A DNA stretch of 64,000 bases from the NCBI RefSeq assembly GCF_905475395.1, contig NC_058339.1:90034520-90098519 (forward strand), given 5' to 3'. A model generated the notes under the pieces. That model was not told where the DNA came from. It saw nothing but the letters and a program-made list of their open reading frames with translations, and did no database searches. How positions within the stretch are numbered: position 1 is the stretch's first letter; each line of letters starts with the position of its first letter. The stretch comes from Chrysoperla carnea. Its lineage: Eukaryota; Arthropoda; Insecta; Neuroptera; Chrysopidae. The position numbers and the translations under genes were made by a program. Below, piece after piece: positions 25,601 to 36,627 of the stretch.

Positions 25601-28600
25601 TTAACAGGCGAAATTACCCCTAAGTCTGCTTCCAAGCGTAGCTTTGTGAATCATTTCAGAAAGGCTGATAATTTTGGAAGTGGGTTAGCTCAATCGGATA
25701 TAAGTTTTTGAATTCAATTTTTTTCTGATTGTGGATTCATTTCTTCATTTGAGAAGATTTTCAGATATTCTGAAATCAGTTTCCTGATGAGACATTGATG
25801 CAGAACATATTTAACATTATGTACTATCTACCCCCGCCCCTCATTACTATTGCGGACTATATCACAACGAATATGTTAATTTCAGAATACTTGTTGATTA
25901 AAACCAGTTATATCCTTTCTGAAATCAGTTTTAATTTGAGACAGGCGCTACGTCTTTGGCACTCTATTGGGGTCCCTGCTTCTGAAATGATTCACTAAAA
26001 CTACGCGTGACCACAGACTAATCCTGACTTCTTATAATTTTTGCTTCTCGTGTTTTAGGGCAATAAAGGAGGCGTTGGAATTCGATTAGATCTCCATAAC
26101 ACCTCACTATGTTTTGTAAATTCACATTTAGCTGCTCATACCGAAGAAGTTGAACGTCGTAATCAAGATTACCACGATATTTATGCTCGCATGAGTTTCG
26201 TCCGTCCAAAACCGCATACAATTCGTGATCATGATCAAATTTATTGGTTAGGAGATTTGAATTATCGTATTACTGAATTATCAGCACGTGAAGTTAAAGA
26301 ACGCTTGTCACGTGGTGAAATGGATTCAGTTTTGATCGCAGATCAATTAAATCAACAACATACTCAAGGGAAAGTGTTAACTGGATATACAGAAGGTCGT
26401 ATAACGTTTCAACCGACTTATAAATATGATCCCGGTACGGATCATTACGATACAAGGTGAGTTTTGCCAGCATTTTTATTTTTTTGATTTTAATTTTTTT
26501 GGTATTGATTGTGTTATGGTGTTTAGTGAAAAAGCACGTGCGCCTGCATGGTGTGATCGAATTTTATGGAAAGGTAAAGGAATTGAACAAAATGCATATC
26601 GTAGTCATCCTGAATTGCGTATCAGTGATCATAAACCTGTTAGTGCTGTGTTTACATCTCAGGTATGTACATTCTTCTTAAATTGCTTTTGTTGAGTCTA
26701 ACTAAACAAAAAACCGAAACTAAAATTTTTTTATGCAAATTGTAATAATATTTTTCAGATTCGTGTAATTGATGTAGCAAAATATCGCAAAATTCACGAA
26801 GAAGTTTTAAAAAAAATGGATAAATTAGAAAATGAATTTTTACCACAAGTCACCGTAGATCGTAATGAAATATTCTTTGGTACAGTTCGATTTATGGAAC
26901 CCTTGGTCCAAGAATTAATTATTGCTAACACTGGTCAAGTGAGTAACATTATAGTCGCGTCAATGAATACATAAAAGAGTGCGTTCTCCATGAAATCGTA
27001 AACAGTTAGCAATAGGAAAGTTGATGGTATTTGATAAATAATTACATTTTACATCTACTATTGACATAAAATGTGTGCCAACTCCCAATTATCAATAAGT
27101 TTCATTAATATTGTTTTCAAGTAACTGTTCTCAAGTACTTCCAAGAAAAAACATTCATTGAGGCGACTATTATACAACTTTTTATTTAAAACATTTTCTC
27201 AACGTCTTTTTTTATCTTTTTCCCAGGTTCCTGTACAATTTGAATTTATAAAAAAATTAGATGATACCAGTTATTGTAAGGATTGGCTGCGAATCAATCC
27301 GTACAATGGCGAAATTAAACCAGGTACATCTTGTTTTAAATTTATGTGCTAGTTTCTATTATGTACATAATAAGGGAGCTCAAGATGGGATTTTAGTAAC
27401 TCGAGCGAGTCAAATTAAAATATTCTAGGGAGTACTTCCCTAGTACTCCCTCCAAATATTAGCCCTAAATATGGGGGATCGTGCATAGGGCAGATGAACA
27501 GATTAGTAAAAACAAATTTCGATAGGTGAAGCAGAGGTCTCTAATAAAACAACTCCCTGTTTACAGATAATACAAATTTTTTCTGTTTTAGGCGAAAAAT
27601 GTGATATAATGCTAGAAGTTCAATTAAAATCAGCCGAAGAAGAATTATACGATATTCTTGTGTTGCATTTAAATGGTGGGAAAGATGTTTTTATTACAGT
27701 CAAAGCAAAATGTCAGCGTTCATCATTTACAACTCCTCTTACACAATTATGTCGACTAGGTGTACCAGTAGCTTATGTCACGCCCAACCATCTTCAACAA
27801 ATGGTGAGTAAAGAAGAGGTTAATTTTTCTTGAATTTCCCTGATTTTTATTATAATTTCTGGTATTTTACCAACCAAAGTAGTAATAGAAAATAAAGGTC
27901 GAATCCGTCTGTCCAATCACTTAGGTCTCTTCTGTACACTTCCAGGAACAAGTACATACCAGGAAAACCAGAAAAAAATTACCATTAACTTGAAAGGCAG
28001 AAAAGTCATATTTCGCCGCTGTATTCAAGGTCAAGAGACTCCAGACCATTCTTAAAGATCGAGTCCGCTTGTCGGAAAACAAAGACATATCAAGAAAGAA
28101 AAGAATTTAACCTAATACAAATTTTAATTGACCTAAAAATTTTCGACTATATTCTTTCTAAAAATCATTTTTCACAAAGTTTATTTAAAAAGTTAAAGTT
28201 CGTTAGAAATCCTATTTTTTTTAATAAATTTTCTATTTAGAAAAATGGTCCAAATTTATATGGAATTCCACGTGAACTATTTTTATTGGTGGATCATTTA
28301 TATCGGCATGGTTTAAAAACACGTAATTTATTTGAACGTCGTGCGATACAAAGTGAGCTGATTCAAGTACGTGATTGGTTGGATTCAGATGGACCGGATC
28401 CTCCACCAACGCATGCCTATGTTGTGGCTGAAGCTTTATTGTTATTCTTGTTATGTACACCAGAACCTGTTATTCCACATCGATTACTTAATCAATGTAT
28501 AGCGTCCGGTCCAACATATGCTCATTGTAAACAGGTAAATTATCTAAGGATGAATTTTTAGTTGAGACATAGTTATTGAAATAAATACCACAATACTCAA

Positions 28601-29188
28601 AATAAAATTGTATTAGGGATAAATACCACGATACTCGAAATAAAATTGTATAATTGTATTAATTTTAAATTGTATATTTGTTGTAAAATGTTGCAAAAAG
28701 TTTGGTGGTTTTGAGAAATTTATTTTTCAAATTTGTGATAATTTTTGTGTTACTGTAATTAACTGTGGTATTTATTTCAATAACTAGGTAAATTATCGTT
28801 TTGTTGACTCCCCTCCTCGTGCACATGAATCTTATTAAAACGCTTGGAGTTGACCTTGCTCCGACTATGATTGGAGCAATCATATATTCGAATCCCCTAT
28901 ATTCAGTTGTTGAAAGTTTGGTGATTTTTTTTAAAATTTTAGATTGTGTCACAATTGCCAGAAGTAGAGCGTAACGTATTTTTATACGTTTGTCTCTTTC
29001 TTCAAGAATTACTTCATTATAGTGCAGATAATGGAGCTGATGCCAAAACATTGTCAACTATTTTTGGTGATGTACTATTACGATCACCGATACCGAATCC
29101 AAAACCTCAGGCCAGTAGATCCAAAGCGGAATTTGTTCATCATTTTCTTGTCAATGACCATAGTGATTTAATTGCAATGAATCGTTAA
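22667..29188 (+). CDS. Ocrl: Inositol polyphosphate 5-phosphatase OCRL/INPP5B, 13 exons
   Basis: Exons: 22667-22738, 22814-22997, 23587-23724, 23894-24006, 24530-24663, 25125-25461, 26059-26456, 26527-26662, 26759-26938, 27227-27323, 27592-27803, 28241-28534, 28943-29188. All introns are GT..AG, and the join is in frame to 846 codons (vertebrate OCRL is about 900). Residues 1-131 fit the PH domain, and an NPF motif is at 160-162. The 5-phosphatase domain spans about 214-504, with TWNVNG (219-224), GFQEL (Glu252), GNKGGV (327-332), NSHLAAH (347-353), WLGDLNYR (Asp392, Asn394), PAWCDRILW and SDHKPV (Asp493, His494). All catalytic residues are present. About 535-667 is the ASH domain and 668-846 the RhoGAP-like domain. 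In the latter, YGIPRELF stands where active RhoGAPs have their arginine-finger loop, so GAP activity is unlikely. By family, it removes the 5-phosphate of PI(4,5)P2 on endosomes and Golgi and binds Rab proteins. Confidence 0.95.
23066..23519. repeat. Foldback in Ocrl intron 2
   Basis: TCTGTGTCAAAAAAACGCAC at the left is mirrored by GTGCGTTTTTTCTGACACAGA at the right. Inside, TTTAGCTAAACATGCCCT and its complement, plus CTCCGTTTTGG and CCAAAACGGAG, extend the arms. It fills most of intron 2 (22998-23586). Confidence 0.75.
24033..24197. repeat. Hairpin repeat in Ocrl intron 4
   Basis: ATCCTAAAAGGTAAGAGATAG pairs with CTATCTCTTACCTTTTATGAT about 100 bases later. Fragments of the same repeat lie at 41113-41240 and 57246-57370, so this is a dispersed family rather than an intronic structure unique to Ocrl. 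Confidence 0.7.
24776..25024. mobile_element. MITE in Ocrl intron 5
   Basis: The left end GGGAGCATCCATAAACAACG is complementary to the right end CGTTGTTTATGGAGGCTTCC, with a few mismatches. TTA lies on both sides (24773-24775 and 25025-25027), a possible target duplication. GC content is clearly above the surrounding intron. A related right end, TAGTTTATGGACGCTTCC, occurs at about 43520-43540. The minus frame of 78 codons here is not a gene. Confidence 0.7.
25632..26013. repeat. Foldback in Ocrl intron 6
   Basis: CCAAGCGTAGCTTTGTGAAT and CATTTCAGAAAGG at the left mirror CTTCTGAAATGATTCACT and ACTACGCGTGACC at the right. A second member of this family lies at 30590-31133, downstream of the gene. 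Confidence 0.7.
28534..28797. mobile_element. Foldback insertion at the Ocrl exon 12 splice donor
   Basis: The 11-bp sequence GGTAAATTATC occurs at 28534-28544, spanning the last base of exon 12 and the donor, and again at 28787-28797. Between them, 28570-28592 and 28764-28786 are perfect 23-bp inverted repeats (TAGTTATTGAAATAAATACC and complement). The layout fits an inverted-repeat insertion with an 11-bp target duplication, as in Mutator-type elements. That class is inferred. Confidence 0.6.
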
Positions 29189-29244
29189 GCATTAATAGAA
29201 GACCCAGTGTGTACTTATCACGCATTTTTTAAACATATAGTCTA

Positions 29245-29989
29245 GTCAACAAGCATTATTTTGGGACGAAATTGATCTAGTTTTCGGAAAATTATGATCA
29301 AGATGTCATTTGAGTCGAAATTATGTTTAGAAACTTTTCGGACACAATTGAAGATGTTGTGGTAAAAATTACAAAAGTTATAAACAATTTAATAACAAAA
29401 AGAAGGGGTTTGGCTTTTTTGCAGATATCTCGAAATCTATTAAAGATATTCGAAATTTAAAAAAAGATCCTAGAACAGCTGGTAATAGTCCTGCCATTGA
29501 GAATGCTGTTGCTCTGCGCTATTTTTCCTTTAAATTAAAATTATAAATATTGGTGATAGAGTTTCGGGAGGCAGAACTATTTTTTAAAAACAAATTTCTT
29601 TCTCTTTAAGGATCTTTTATTAAATTTCTGATATCTTTAATAGTTTCCGGGAACAAGGACGTGAAACTCGAGCGGAGAGGGGAGCAGGAAAAAAGGCGCC
29701 TATCTGGGCGAGATCTAGGCCTCGTTCGTTGAGTATTTTGCACTGCGCATCTGTCTGCCTTTTGTTTTCAATTAATTGAAAGTGATTCAAAACAATTTCA
29801 ACTGTGTAAAAATCGCTTTCTCTCTCAAGACAGCCTGATGCGCAGTATAAAGTACGCAACAACTGATGGGTAGACTCCGCCCAGAAAGGCGCCGTAAATT
29901 CAGCCACGACCCTATATTCATTTGCGTTTTAAAAAATTTCAAATCAAATGAGACCTTGATCATAATTTCCCAAAATTGTACTTGTTAAC
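29245..29989. repeat. Nested foldback downstream of Ocrl
   Basis: Outer arms: AGTCAACAAGCATTATTTTG and AATTATGATCAAGATGTCAT mirror ATGAGACCTTGATCATAATT and AAAATTGTACTTGTTAAC. Inner arms at about 29690-29895: GGCGCCTATCTGGGCG and ACTGCGCATC mirror GATGCGCAGT and CGCCCAGAAAGGCGCC. It begins about 55 bases after the Ocrl stop, so the Ocrl 3' UTR probably reads into it. No AATAAA was found between the stop and the element. Confidence 0.65.
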
Positions 29990-30589
29990 TTTTAATATTC
30001 ACAGGATTTTGTATAGTAGCATATGGAATATACTCAGCGCGACGTGTTTAGTATGAATTCTTTTCGTATTTCTCTCACGTGAATTTTATGAATTTTTAAA
30101 TTACGTTGAAGAAATTGGAAAAAAAAAAACATACTTTTCTGTAATTCGACACGAAAAAAAGAAATTGAATTCAAAAAAATTTTATTAATCTTTTGGAAAG
30201 CTTTTGAATTTAACCCTTCAGGTTGATCTTCTTTCCAATCATTACTATTGAGATAAGGAAAATCTCACGCTGTTGGGAAATAGTACAGTAAAAGATGTTA
30301 CAAAAATCGGCCGGTTCAAGAAAATGAATTAACCTCCCTTGCATTTCGCTAAAACCTGGTGGAATGTACTTCTTAGGTGCGAGCGGCTTATTTCATTTTC
30401 CTTAATTTATATAAAGATAGTCTTTGACTGTACTGCGGTCCGATATTTTAGAAAATAAAAAATGGATGAAAAATTTGGGATCATTTGATACAATATTAAC
30501 TAAATCGTAGAATCTCCATTTTTTTTAGAATCTAATCAAAATAATAACCAAATTAAATACATTTTTTTAGAGTTTTTTAAAATTTATAG

Positions 30590-31133
30590 TTTTGCGACCA
30601 AGCGTGGTTTTAGTGAGTCATTTGTCATTTTAGAAAGTCTAAAAATTTCCCACATCGCATCCTCAATTGTAAGCCTATTTCGCCTTCTTAAAGCTGTTCC
30701 ACTTCAATAGAGTGCCAAAGATATATCGCCTGCCTCAAGTTTGGACTGATTCCAAAAAGGGTAAAACCGGTTTTAATTGACAGTCGATAAACGAGTCTAA
30801 ATAGTTCGCAACCCTAAATATGTACGTTTTCTCATCAGGAAACTCATTTCAGAAGACTGAAAATTTGCTCAAATGAAGAACTATGCTTAAAAATCATATC
30901 GTCCGCAATATGGGGGGGGGGGGTTGTTGCTGTTGTTTGGTTTGTGGAATAATAACCTCCCACCTACATTCGGCCGATCTCACACCGACTACATTTCTTT
31001 AGAATTTCTGTCGATTCGATTCTACCCTTTCTGGAATCAGTTCAAACTTTAGACAGACAATACATCTTTGCCTCTCTATTAGGGCTAAAGTTCTTTCTGA
31101 AATAACTCACTAAAATTACGCTTGGCCACAAAA
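30590..31133. repeat. Foldback, same family as Ocrl intron 6
   Basis: TTTGCGACCAAGCGTGGTTT and TAGTGAGTCATTT mirror AAATAACTCACTA and ACGCTTGGCCACAAAA. Inner blocks CAAGTTTGGACTGATTCC and GGAATCAGTTCAAACTTT also pair. A G run of 12 lies at 30912-30923. Confidence 0.7.
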
Positions 31134-32089
31134 CGGTTATAATCATATCCTATACAAAATTTTTTGGATGTTTTAATTAAAAAAAAAAAAAAAAAATAGG
31201 GAACATGGAAAAAAATGTTTACCGTGCTCAATATTTTCTCAAAAATTGAGTTCGTCAAAAGATTTTAATATTCATTATCTAAAAATTAGATATTTTACTT
31301 CTCAAATGCATCTTTTTTTTGACGGACTTTATCCAATATATGTTACCCCTAAAGTACTAAATGCAATTTCAATTTCAACCGGTTAATAACCGTTTATTTT
31401 GAATTCAAATAGTATTTCGTAATTTAAGCGTAACATTTTTTTAATGTATTTTTAAAGAGCTTTAAATAATCCAAAAAAATATCATTCAAAATGACAGTAT
31501 CATCATATTAGGAATTGAATTATATTTTATCTTAATTTTTTTTGTTTGATTTTTGCTAAATGTGTAGTTAAATATAGGGAAAATAAAAATTTCTTTCCCG
31601 TCTTCCATTTTTTTATTTGCGTATAGAAAAAATTATATTTTTGATAAAATTAACCAAAAGAAAAACAGGAAAGAGATTCAATTTTTATAATACAAACAAG
31701 GTGTTTTTGTTTCATCACTGTCTTGCAATATACAGAGTCAAAGTAACATCAATTTGACTGTCCTAACGCTTTTTAAAGTTATACTTCCTGCGTGACGCGA
31801 AAAATATATGTTGAAGTAAGCTACAAGTTTTTAACGCCATGCAGTAAGTCGATAAACGGAATGTAACAATAGACAAGGGTAGATAGATGGTAGTTTAAGT
31901 GCCATCTACGAGCACAATAAATAGGTAAACTACAGTATGTATTATTTGTTTACATTGTTTATAAATTATTGTATTTGTTACTACCGACTAAGAAGTATAA
32001 TTTTTAAGACGTTTCATCTGCACTTATTTAAGGTTTTAACCTCAAGCAAATAAACAAACTGAAAGTTGCAGAAACATGAAATGTTTGAT
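31134..32089. other. Gene-free stretch
   Basis: No gene seen. There is a poly-A run at about 31181-31196. The rest is AT-rich sequence with no repeat partner found in this window. Confidence 0.45.
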
Positions 32090-32099
32090 ATTATTCGAT

Positions 32100-33140
32100 T
32101 CTTTTTTTTCGTAATAAATTTTTTGGGTCAAAATTAGGTAATTTTGACCCAAGAAATTCAAAAATCGAGTTTATTTGGGGATTGGCCCAGTAATTTTCGG
32201 ATCGATTTCCGGTTTTATCTCGAGAATTATTCGCCCAATCGTTAAATGAAACCGATTTTTGTATTTTTTGGGTCAAAATTACCTTATATACAGAGTTTTA
32301 TCGAAATTGGAGACGATAAATTTGTATCGATTTTTTGCAATTTTTTCAAGGGGTACCCCTTAGAAAAATTCGAAAAAATCGTAAAAAATTATTTGTTTTG
32401 GAATTTGATGAAACTCAGTTTATAAGGTAATTTTGACCCAAGAAATTAAAAAATCGACTTTATTTGGCGATTGGCCCAGAAATTTTCGAAAAAAACGATA
32501 TTTCTGATCGATTTCCGGTATTATCTCGAGAATTATTCGCCCAATCGTTAAATGAAACCGATTTTTGTATTTTTTGGGTCAAAATTACCTTATATACAGA
32601 GTTTTATCGAAATTGGAGACGATAAATTTGTATCGATTTTTTGCAATTTTTTCAAGGGGTACCCCTTAGAAAAATCCGAAAAAATCGTAAAAATTTATTT
32701 GTTTTGGAATTTGATGAAACTCAGTTTATAAGGTAATTTTGACCCAAGAAATTCAAAAATCGAGTTTATTTGGCGATTGGCCGAGTAATTTTCGAAAAAA
32801 AACGATATTTCCAATCGATTTCCGGTATTATCTCGAGAATTATTCGCCCAATCGTTAAATGAAACCGATTTTTGTATTTTTTGGGTCAAAATTACCTTAT
32901 ATACAGAGTTTTATCGAAATTGGAGACGATAAATTTGTATCGATTTTTTGCAATTTTTTCAAGGGGTACCCCTTAGAAAAATTCGAAAAAATCGTAAAAA
33001 ATTATTTATTTTGGAATTTGATGAAACTCAGTTTATAAGGTAATTTTGACCCAAGAAATTCAAAAATCGAGTTTATTTGGGGATTGGCCCAGTAATTTTC
33101 GAAAAAAACGATATTTCGGATCGATTTCCGATCGATTTAC
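32100..33140. repeat. Tandem array, about 306-bp unit with an internal inverted repeat
   Basis: GGTAATTTTGACCCAAGAAA starts at about 32137, 32426, 32732 and 33040, giving periods of about 289, 306 and 308. Unit 1 lacks a GAAAAAAACGATATTTC-like block. Each complete unit contains TTTTTGGGTCAAAATTACCT and, about 170 bp later, its reverse complement AGGTAATTTTGACCCAAGAA, with flanking sequence also complementary. The unit also contains AAGGGGTACCCCTTAG, itself palindromic. The short open frames of 60-90 codons inside are repeat artefacts. Confidence 0.9.
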
Positions 33141-33242
33141 CTATACCAGAATTTTTTTCGTAGCATCAATATTTTTAAGCGTTACAAACTTGGGACTAAA
33201 CTTAATATACTATGTATATTTCATATATACATGGTATAAAAA
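33139..33242 (+). repeat. Family A element, copy 4 (right end only)
   Basis: Only the last 104 bases are present, from ACCTATACCAGAATTTTTTT to CATGGTATAAAAA. It is joined directly to the tandem array. The hydrophobic frame stays open and fuses with array sequence upstream to give a 92-codon frame, which I regard as fortuitous. Confidence 0.85.
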
Positions 33243-33601
33243 TCATGATAATTTTTTAGATATAATTTCAGAACCATTTTTTGAATTCTACTCAACATTT
33301 TATAACCTACAATTTTCAGCTTGATTTTATTTTTTTGGGAGAGGTTTATTGAAAAAAACAACTGTGGAAAAGATTTATGATAAAACGAGTGGTTTTAAAT
33401 TGTGTAGTTATTTCTTGTAGAAGTGTTGATGCAATAAACCACTAAAAGTCTAAAATTTCTTGTTGAGAATCTGCTCGTTTCAAAAGTATCCAAATGTCTT
33501 ATTTGCTTGGAGTAATTAGGACCATATTTTCATAATTTAAAAAAAAAATTAATAACATTATGTAAGTAAAAGTAAAAATGCTGTATATTTTTTATGTAAC
33601 A

Positions 33602-33607
33602 TTTATT
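33602..33607 (-). terminator. Poly(A) signal for mRpL49
   Basis: AATAAA on the minus strand, about 93 bases past the mRpL49 stop. It is the most canonical signal in the downstream 150 bases; an AAATAAA-like word also occurs nearer the stop. Confidence 0.45.
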
Positions 33608-33699
33608 TTGTAATTATTAACATATTTATGCACTACTTTGTGAATAAAAAACAACTGATTTAAAAAACAAAAATAAATCTTTTTTATACACGAATCATT

Positions 33700-35328
33700 T
33701 TAAAAACCTTTGGATGTAAGCCATTGTTTGATGGCTGTCACATGATCCCCTTTAAATTTAATTTCCCCGCTTAATTCATTTACGTAAGTTGGTATAAGTT
33801 TTTGATTTTTAGTTTCTTGTAAATACGATTTTAATTCATTCTCTAATTGCCAAATATCACCTTTAATACGTTTCACGGATGTTAAACGTTTTGTGCCACG
33901 ATAAGTTACGTCTAAGTAAACTGGTTGCATGAAATTTTTGCTACGTTTTATAAAATATGGATGGTTTTTTGCTGCATCTGTAAGAAAAATCGTAATTAAC
34001 ATAGCAATAATAGTTGAGGAAATCTACCGGATATTGATAATCAATTTGAAAAATTTTGGGAGATGCCCTACCAATTGGGCCATTCGAGCTCAATCGAGAG
34101 TTGAAAAAATTGCACTCTATGTCTAGAGCTCGAATGGCCCAATTGGTAGGGCGCTTGGCATGAATCCAAGAAGTCCGGGTTCGAGTGTATTTTTTTAATT
34201 CTCTTTAATTTCTCAGATAAATTTTAAAAAAATGAAAGAATTGAGTTTAAATTCTGGAAAAGGATGTAACTTATGATCATAAAAAAGAGTGGTTAATTAT
34301 TATTCTTCTTAATCCGATCAATAGAAGCAAAGATATTCAAGAAAACGTCACCAAAGAAAACAATGTACTGATAAATTGTTCCAAAACCGCGTGCAGAAGG
34401 TCGTGCGGATCGTTCCGGAACCGGAAAACTACTTTTTTGTATTTTTTGCAATGAAAAAATACAAATTAAAAAAAAAATTAGTCTTCTCTCAAAATTTTTC
34501 GAATTGATCATCAAAATCCGGTAGATTTATCCAACTATAATAATATAAAAGAGGGGTACCGAAAATGGGTTCGTAGCACCTAGACCGAAGAATTCTCTGT
34601 GCCCTACTTAAGAACAACCTCACTCTAAGACGAGACGTCACCATATAAGAGGTGCTATTTAAAACAGATGAAGTTATAAGATTCTGACTAGGCCAGATGC
34701 CGTACAGAAAGTCCACAGCTTCTCCGCCAGAATTGCTCCCAGGAATGATGGATCCAAGGCTTTGGACTAAGAAGCAGTAGGAAACATGGTGATTTTTGTG
34801 ATAATTTAAATATACATAAGCGAAATACCACCAATTGACTAAGTCAACATTAAAAACTACTTTAGCCGATCTTAAAAATTATTTCACGTATAGAAAGCTA
34901 AATAATCAGCGAGTAACATGGGCTGTTTTCAATTTCCTCTGTCCGCAAGAAGTTGAAATGACACCCCCCTGTAACAGATGCGAGCATAATATCAATTACT
35001 CAAAAATGAATATTACCTGAAGGCATACTCCATCCTGAAGGATATTCATCTTTTAATTTTGGTGTTGGTACAATCTTCGGTGGTAATAAATCTTCAACAT
35101 ATTTCCATTCTTTGGGATCATTTGTAACTTCATACTCAGATATATATTGACTTAAATCTCCAACAGGTTTCGACGCACGAAAGCTTCCACATCTTACAAT
35201 CTACAATTTTAACAGTTCTGTTACTTTTCTATAAAACGTTTGTTTTTATGAAATTCAATATTTACCTGAGTTTGAAAGCTTTTTGAAAATAATAAATTTT
35301 GTGCTGTAATTAGAGCTCTCGAATTCAT
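33700..35328 (-). CDS. mRpL49: Mitochondrial ribosomal protein L49, 3 exons
   Basis: Minus-strand exons: 35328-35266 (21 codons), 35200-35017 and 33977-33700. Introns of 65 and 1,039 bases have GT..AG ends, and the join is in frame to 174 residues, close to vertebrate mL49 (166). The first about 25 residues (MNSRALITAQ..., rich in Ser, Gln and Arg, no acidic residues) fit a mitochondrial targeting peptide. The conserved C-terminal half carries PVYLDVTYRGTKRLTSVKRI, then KGDIWQLE, a YVNELSGEIKFKG segment and the final WLTSKGF, the signature of this family. By family it is a structural protein of the mitochondrial large ribosomal subunit. The start was chosen because exon 1 has the only ATG in frame before a splice-compatible donor. 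The large intron contains a tRNA-like palindrome (34065-34187) and other repeat debris. Confidence 0.93.
34065..34187 (+). repeat. tRNA-like SINE head with 27-bp perfect inverted repeat
   Basis: Bases 34125-34151 are the exact reverse complement of 34065-34091; the loop is 33 bases. The plus-strand arm continues into a tRNA-like segment. Its A box is TGGCCCAATTGG, the D-stem pairs GCCC with GGGC, a CTTGG/CCAAG anticodon stem encloses a 7-base loop, and GGTTCGAGT matches the start of a B box. The T stem and acceptor stem do not pair, so this is a tRNA-derived SINE head or tRNA relic, not a working tRNA. It lies in intron 2 of mRpL49. Confidence 0.65.
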
Positions 35329-36600
35329 GTTTAGGTTAACCTATAAATTTATTTATTAATTACCAAAATATCTTACTAATTTACTAATTTTAAATTTCGT
35401 ATTGCATTGTATTTAGTTTTCTTTTAAAATATTTTACTATTTTCGATCAAGCTTATAAAAATTTGAACTTATTTAATTTAAAACCACAAAATAAGTCCTA
35501 AAATTGTTATATACCTAATTTAAATCAAAAGATGTCGCTCTTCTAAACATGTTGCACCAGGGTGTATCATTCGCTAGAAGGCTGTATAGATGTCTCTGTA
35601 AACAGTCAGTTATAATATAAATACGCAACTTGAGCACTTTTTATCATAGGAGCTCCGGGAAATTGGCACTCAAAATAATAGATGTCACTACAGTAAATAG
35701 TTTCTAAAGTAAACAACATAGGCAATAAGTGTTACAGAAACGTTGTATGTAAGATATAGGTAAATGCTTATAGACTTGGCTTTGCTAATATCCTCTAAGC
35801 AATGTGTCTATCCTCGATAAATAAACAAATTAACGAAAATTTCTTTTGAAGTGTCATCAATATAAATATTTTTCGTCTATTTATTATTTATGATAGAAGA
35901 ATGGTTGATTATCTTGAGTGGAATAATCAGGCCTGCATTTACTTATTGAGCCACATAATCTAGGCGGAAAATTTTGAGGGCGGTAAATTGATCGAAAATT
36001 CAAAATATTTTTGGGTACATGTGAATTTGATCTTCCCCCATGGATGATTTCTTCCCTTGGATGATTTCTGTGCACAGGTCTGATTTTTTGAATTTTCCGC
36101 CAAAGTGATATTTATGGGGATATTTTGTCTGGAGATATCGACGTAAGCGACCGATTGTTTTCATATAAAGGACATTTAAACAATTAACTATTTTAGTTGT
36201 TATTATATATCTTGTTTTGTTTCATAAAATATAAATGAATTCAATTTTTTTAGTACAGATTTATTTACAAGTTCACACGCACTTACAAAACACAACACAT
36301 ATATAAATCCCAAAGCACTTTAATAGTACATATATATATATAAGGTTGCAGTTCCTGAGGGATAAACATTTGGATAATGGTGTAAAAATAACGTTTTTGA
36401 GTATGCAAAGTGCATGTTATATTATGCGTCAATCGTGTGTCTTTTAGCATTCCCACTTTGTGTCATTCAATATCTTAATAATTTTTCTGTGTAAGTAATG
36501 GGTCTTCCAACAAGAAGTGCCATTTTAAATATCCCACTTTTTTCCGTTGTCAACATACAATTGTCATTTGATGACGTTTGACAAGGAAAAACTATGAAAT
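35329..36600. other. Upstream flank of mRpL49, gene-free
   Basis: The minus strand has GGTTAACC just before the mRpL49 ATG. No second gene is visible on the plus strand. A short TA run lies at about 36324-36341. The minus frame at 35884-36075 has no family motif. Confidence 0.4.
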
Positions 36601-36627
36601 TTTCTGATATGGATCGATACACACACA

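Noticed and set aside
28665..29057. 130-codon minus frame
   Set aside because: Antisense shadow of Ocrl exon 13 extended through the foldback in intron 12.
32091..33324. Open frames of 61-92 codons starting MTQ(K/E)IQKS on both strands
   Set aside because: They are the 306-bp tandem unit read in frame. The same word recurs on both strands because the unit contains an inverted repeat. No codon bias or independent support.
34128..34187. Functional tRNA gene on the plus strand
   Set aside because: D-arm and anticodon stem are fine, but the base before the anticodon is A instead of T, and the T and acceptor stems have no partner.
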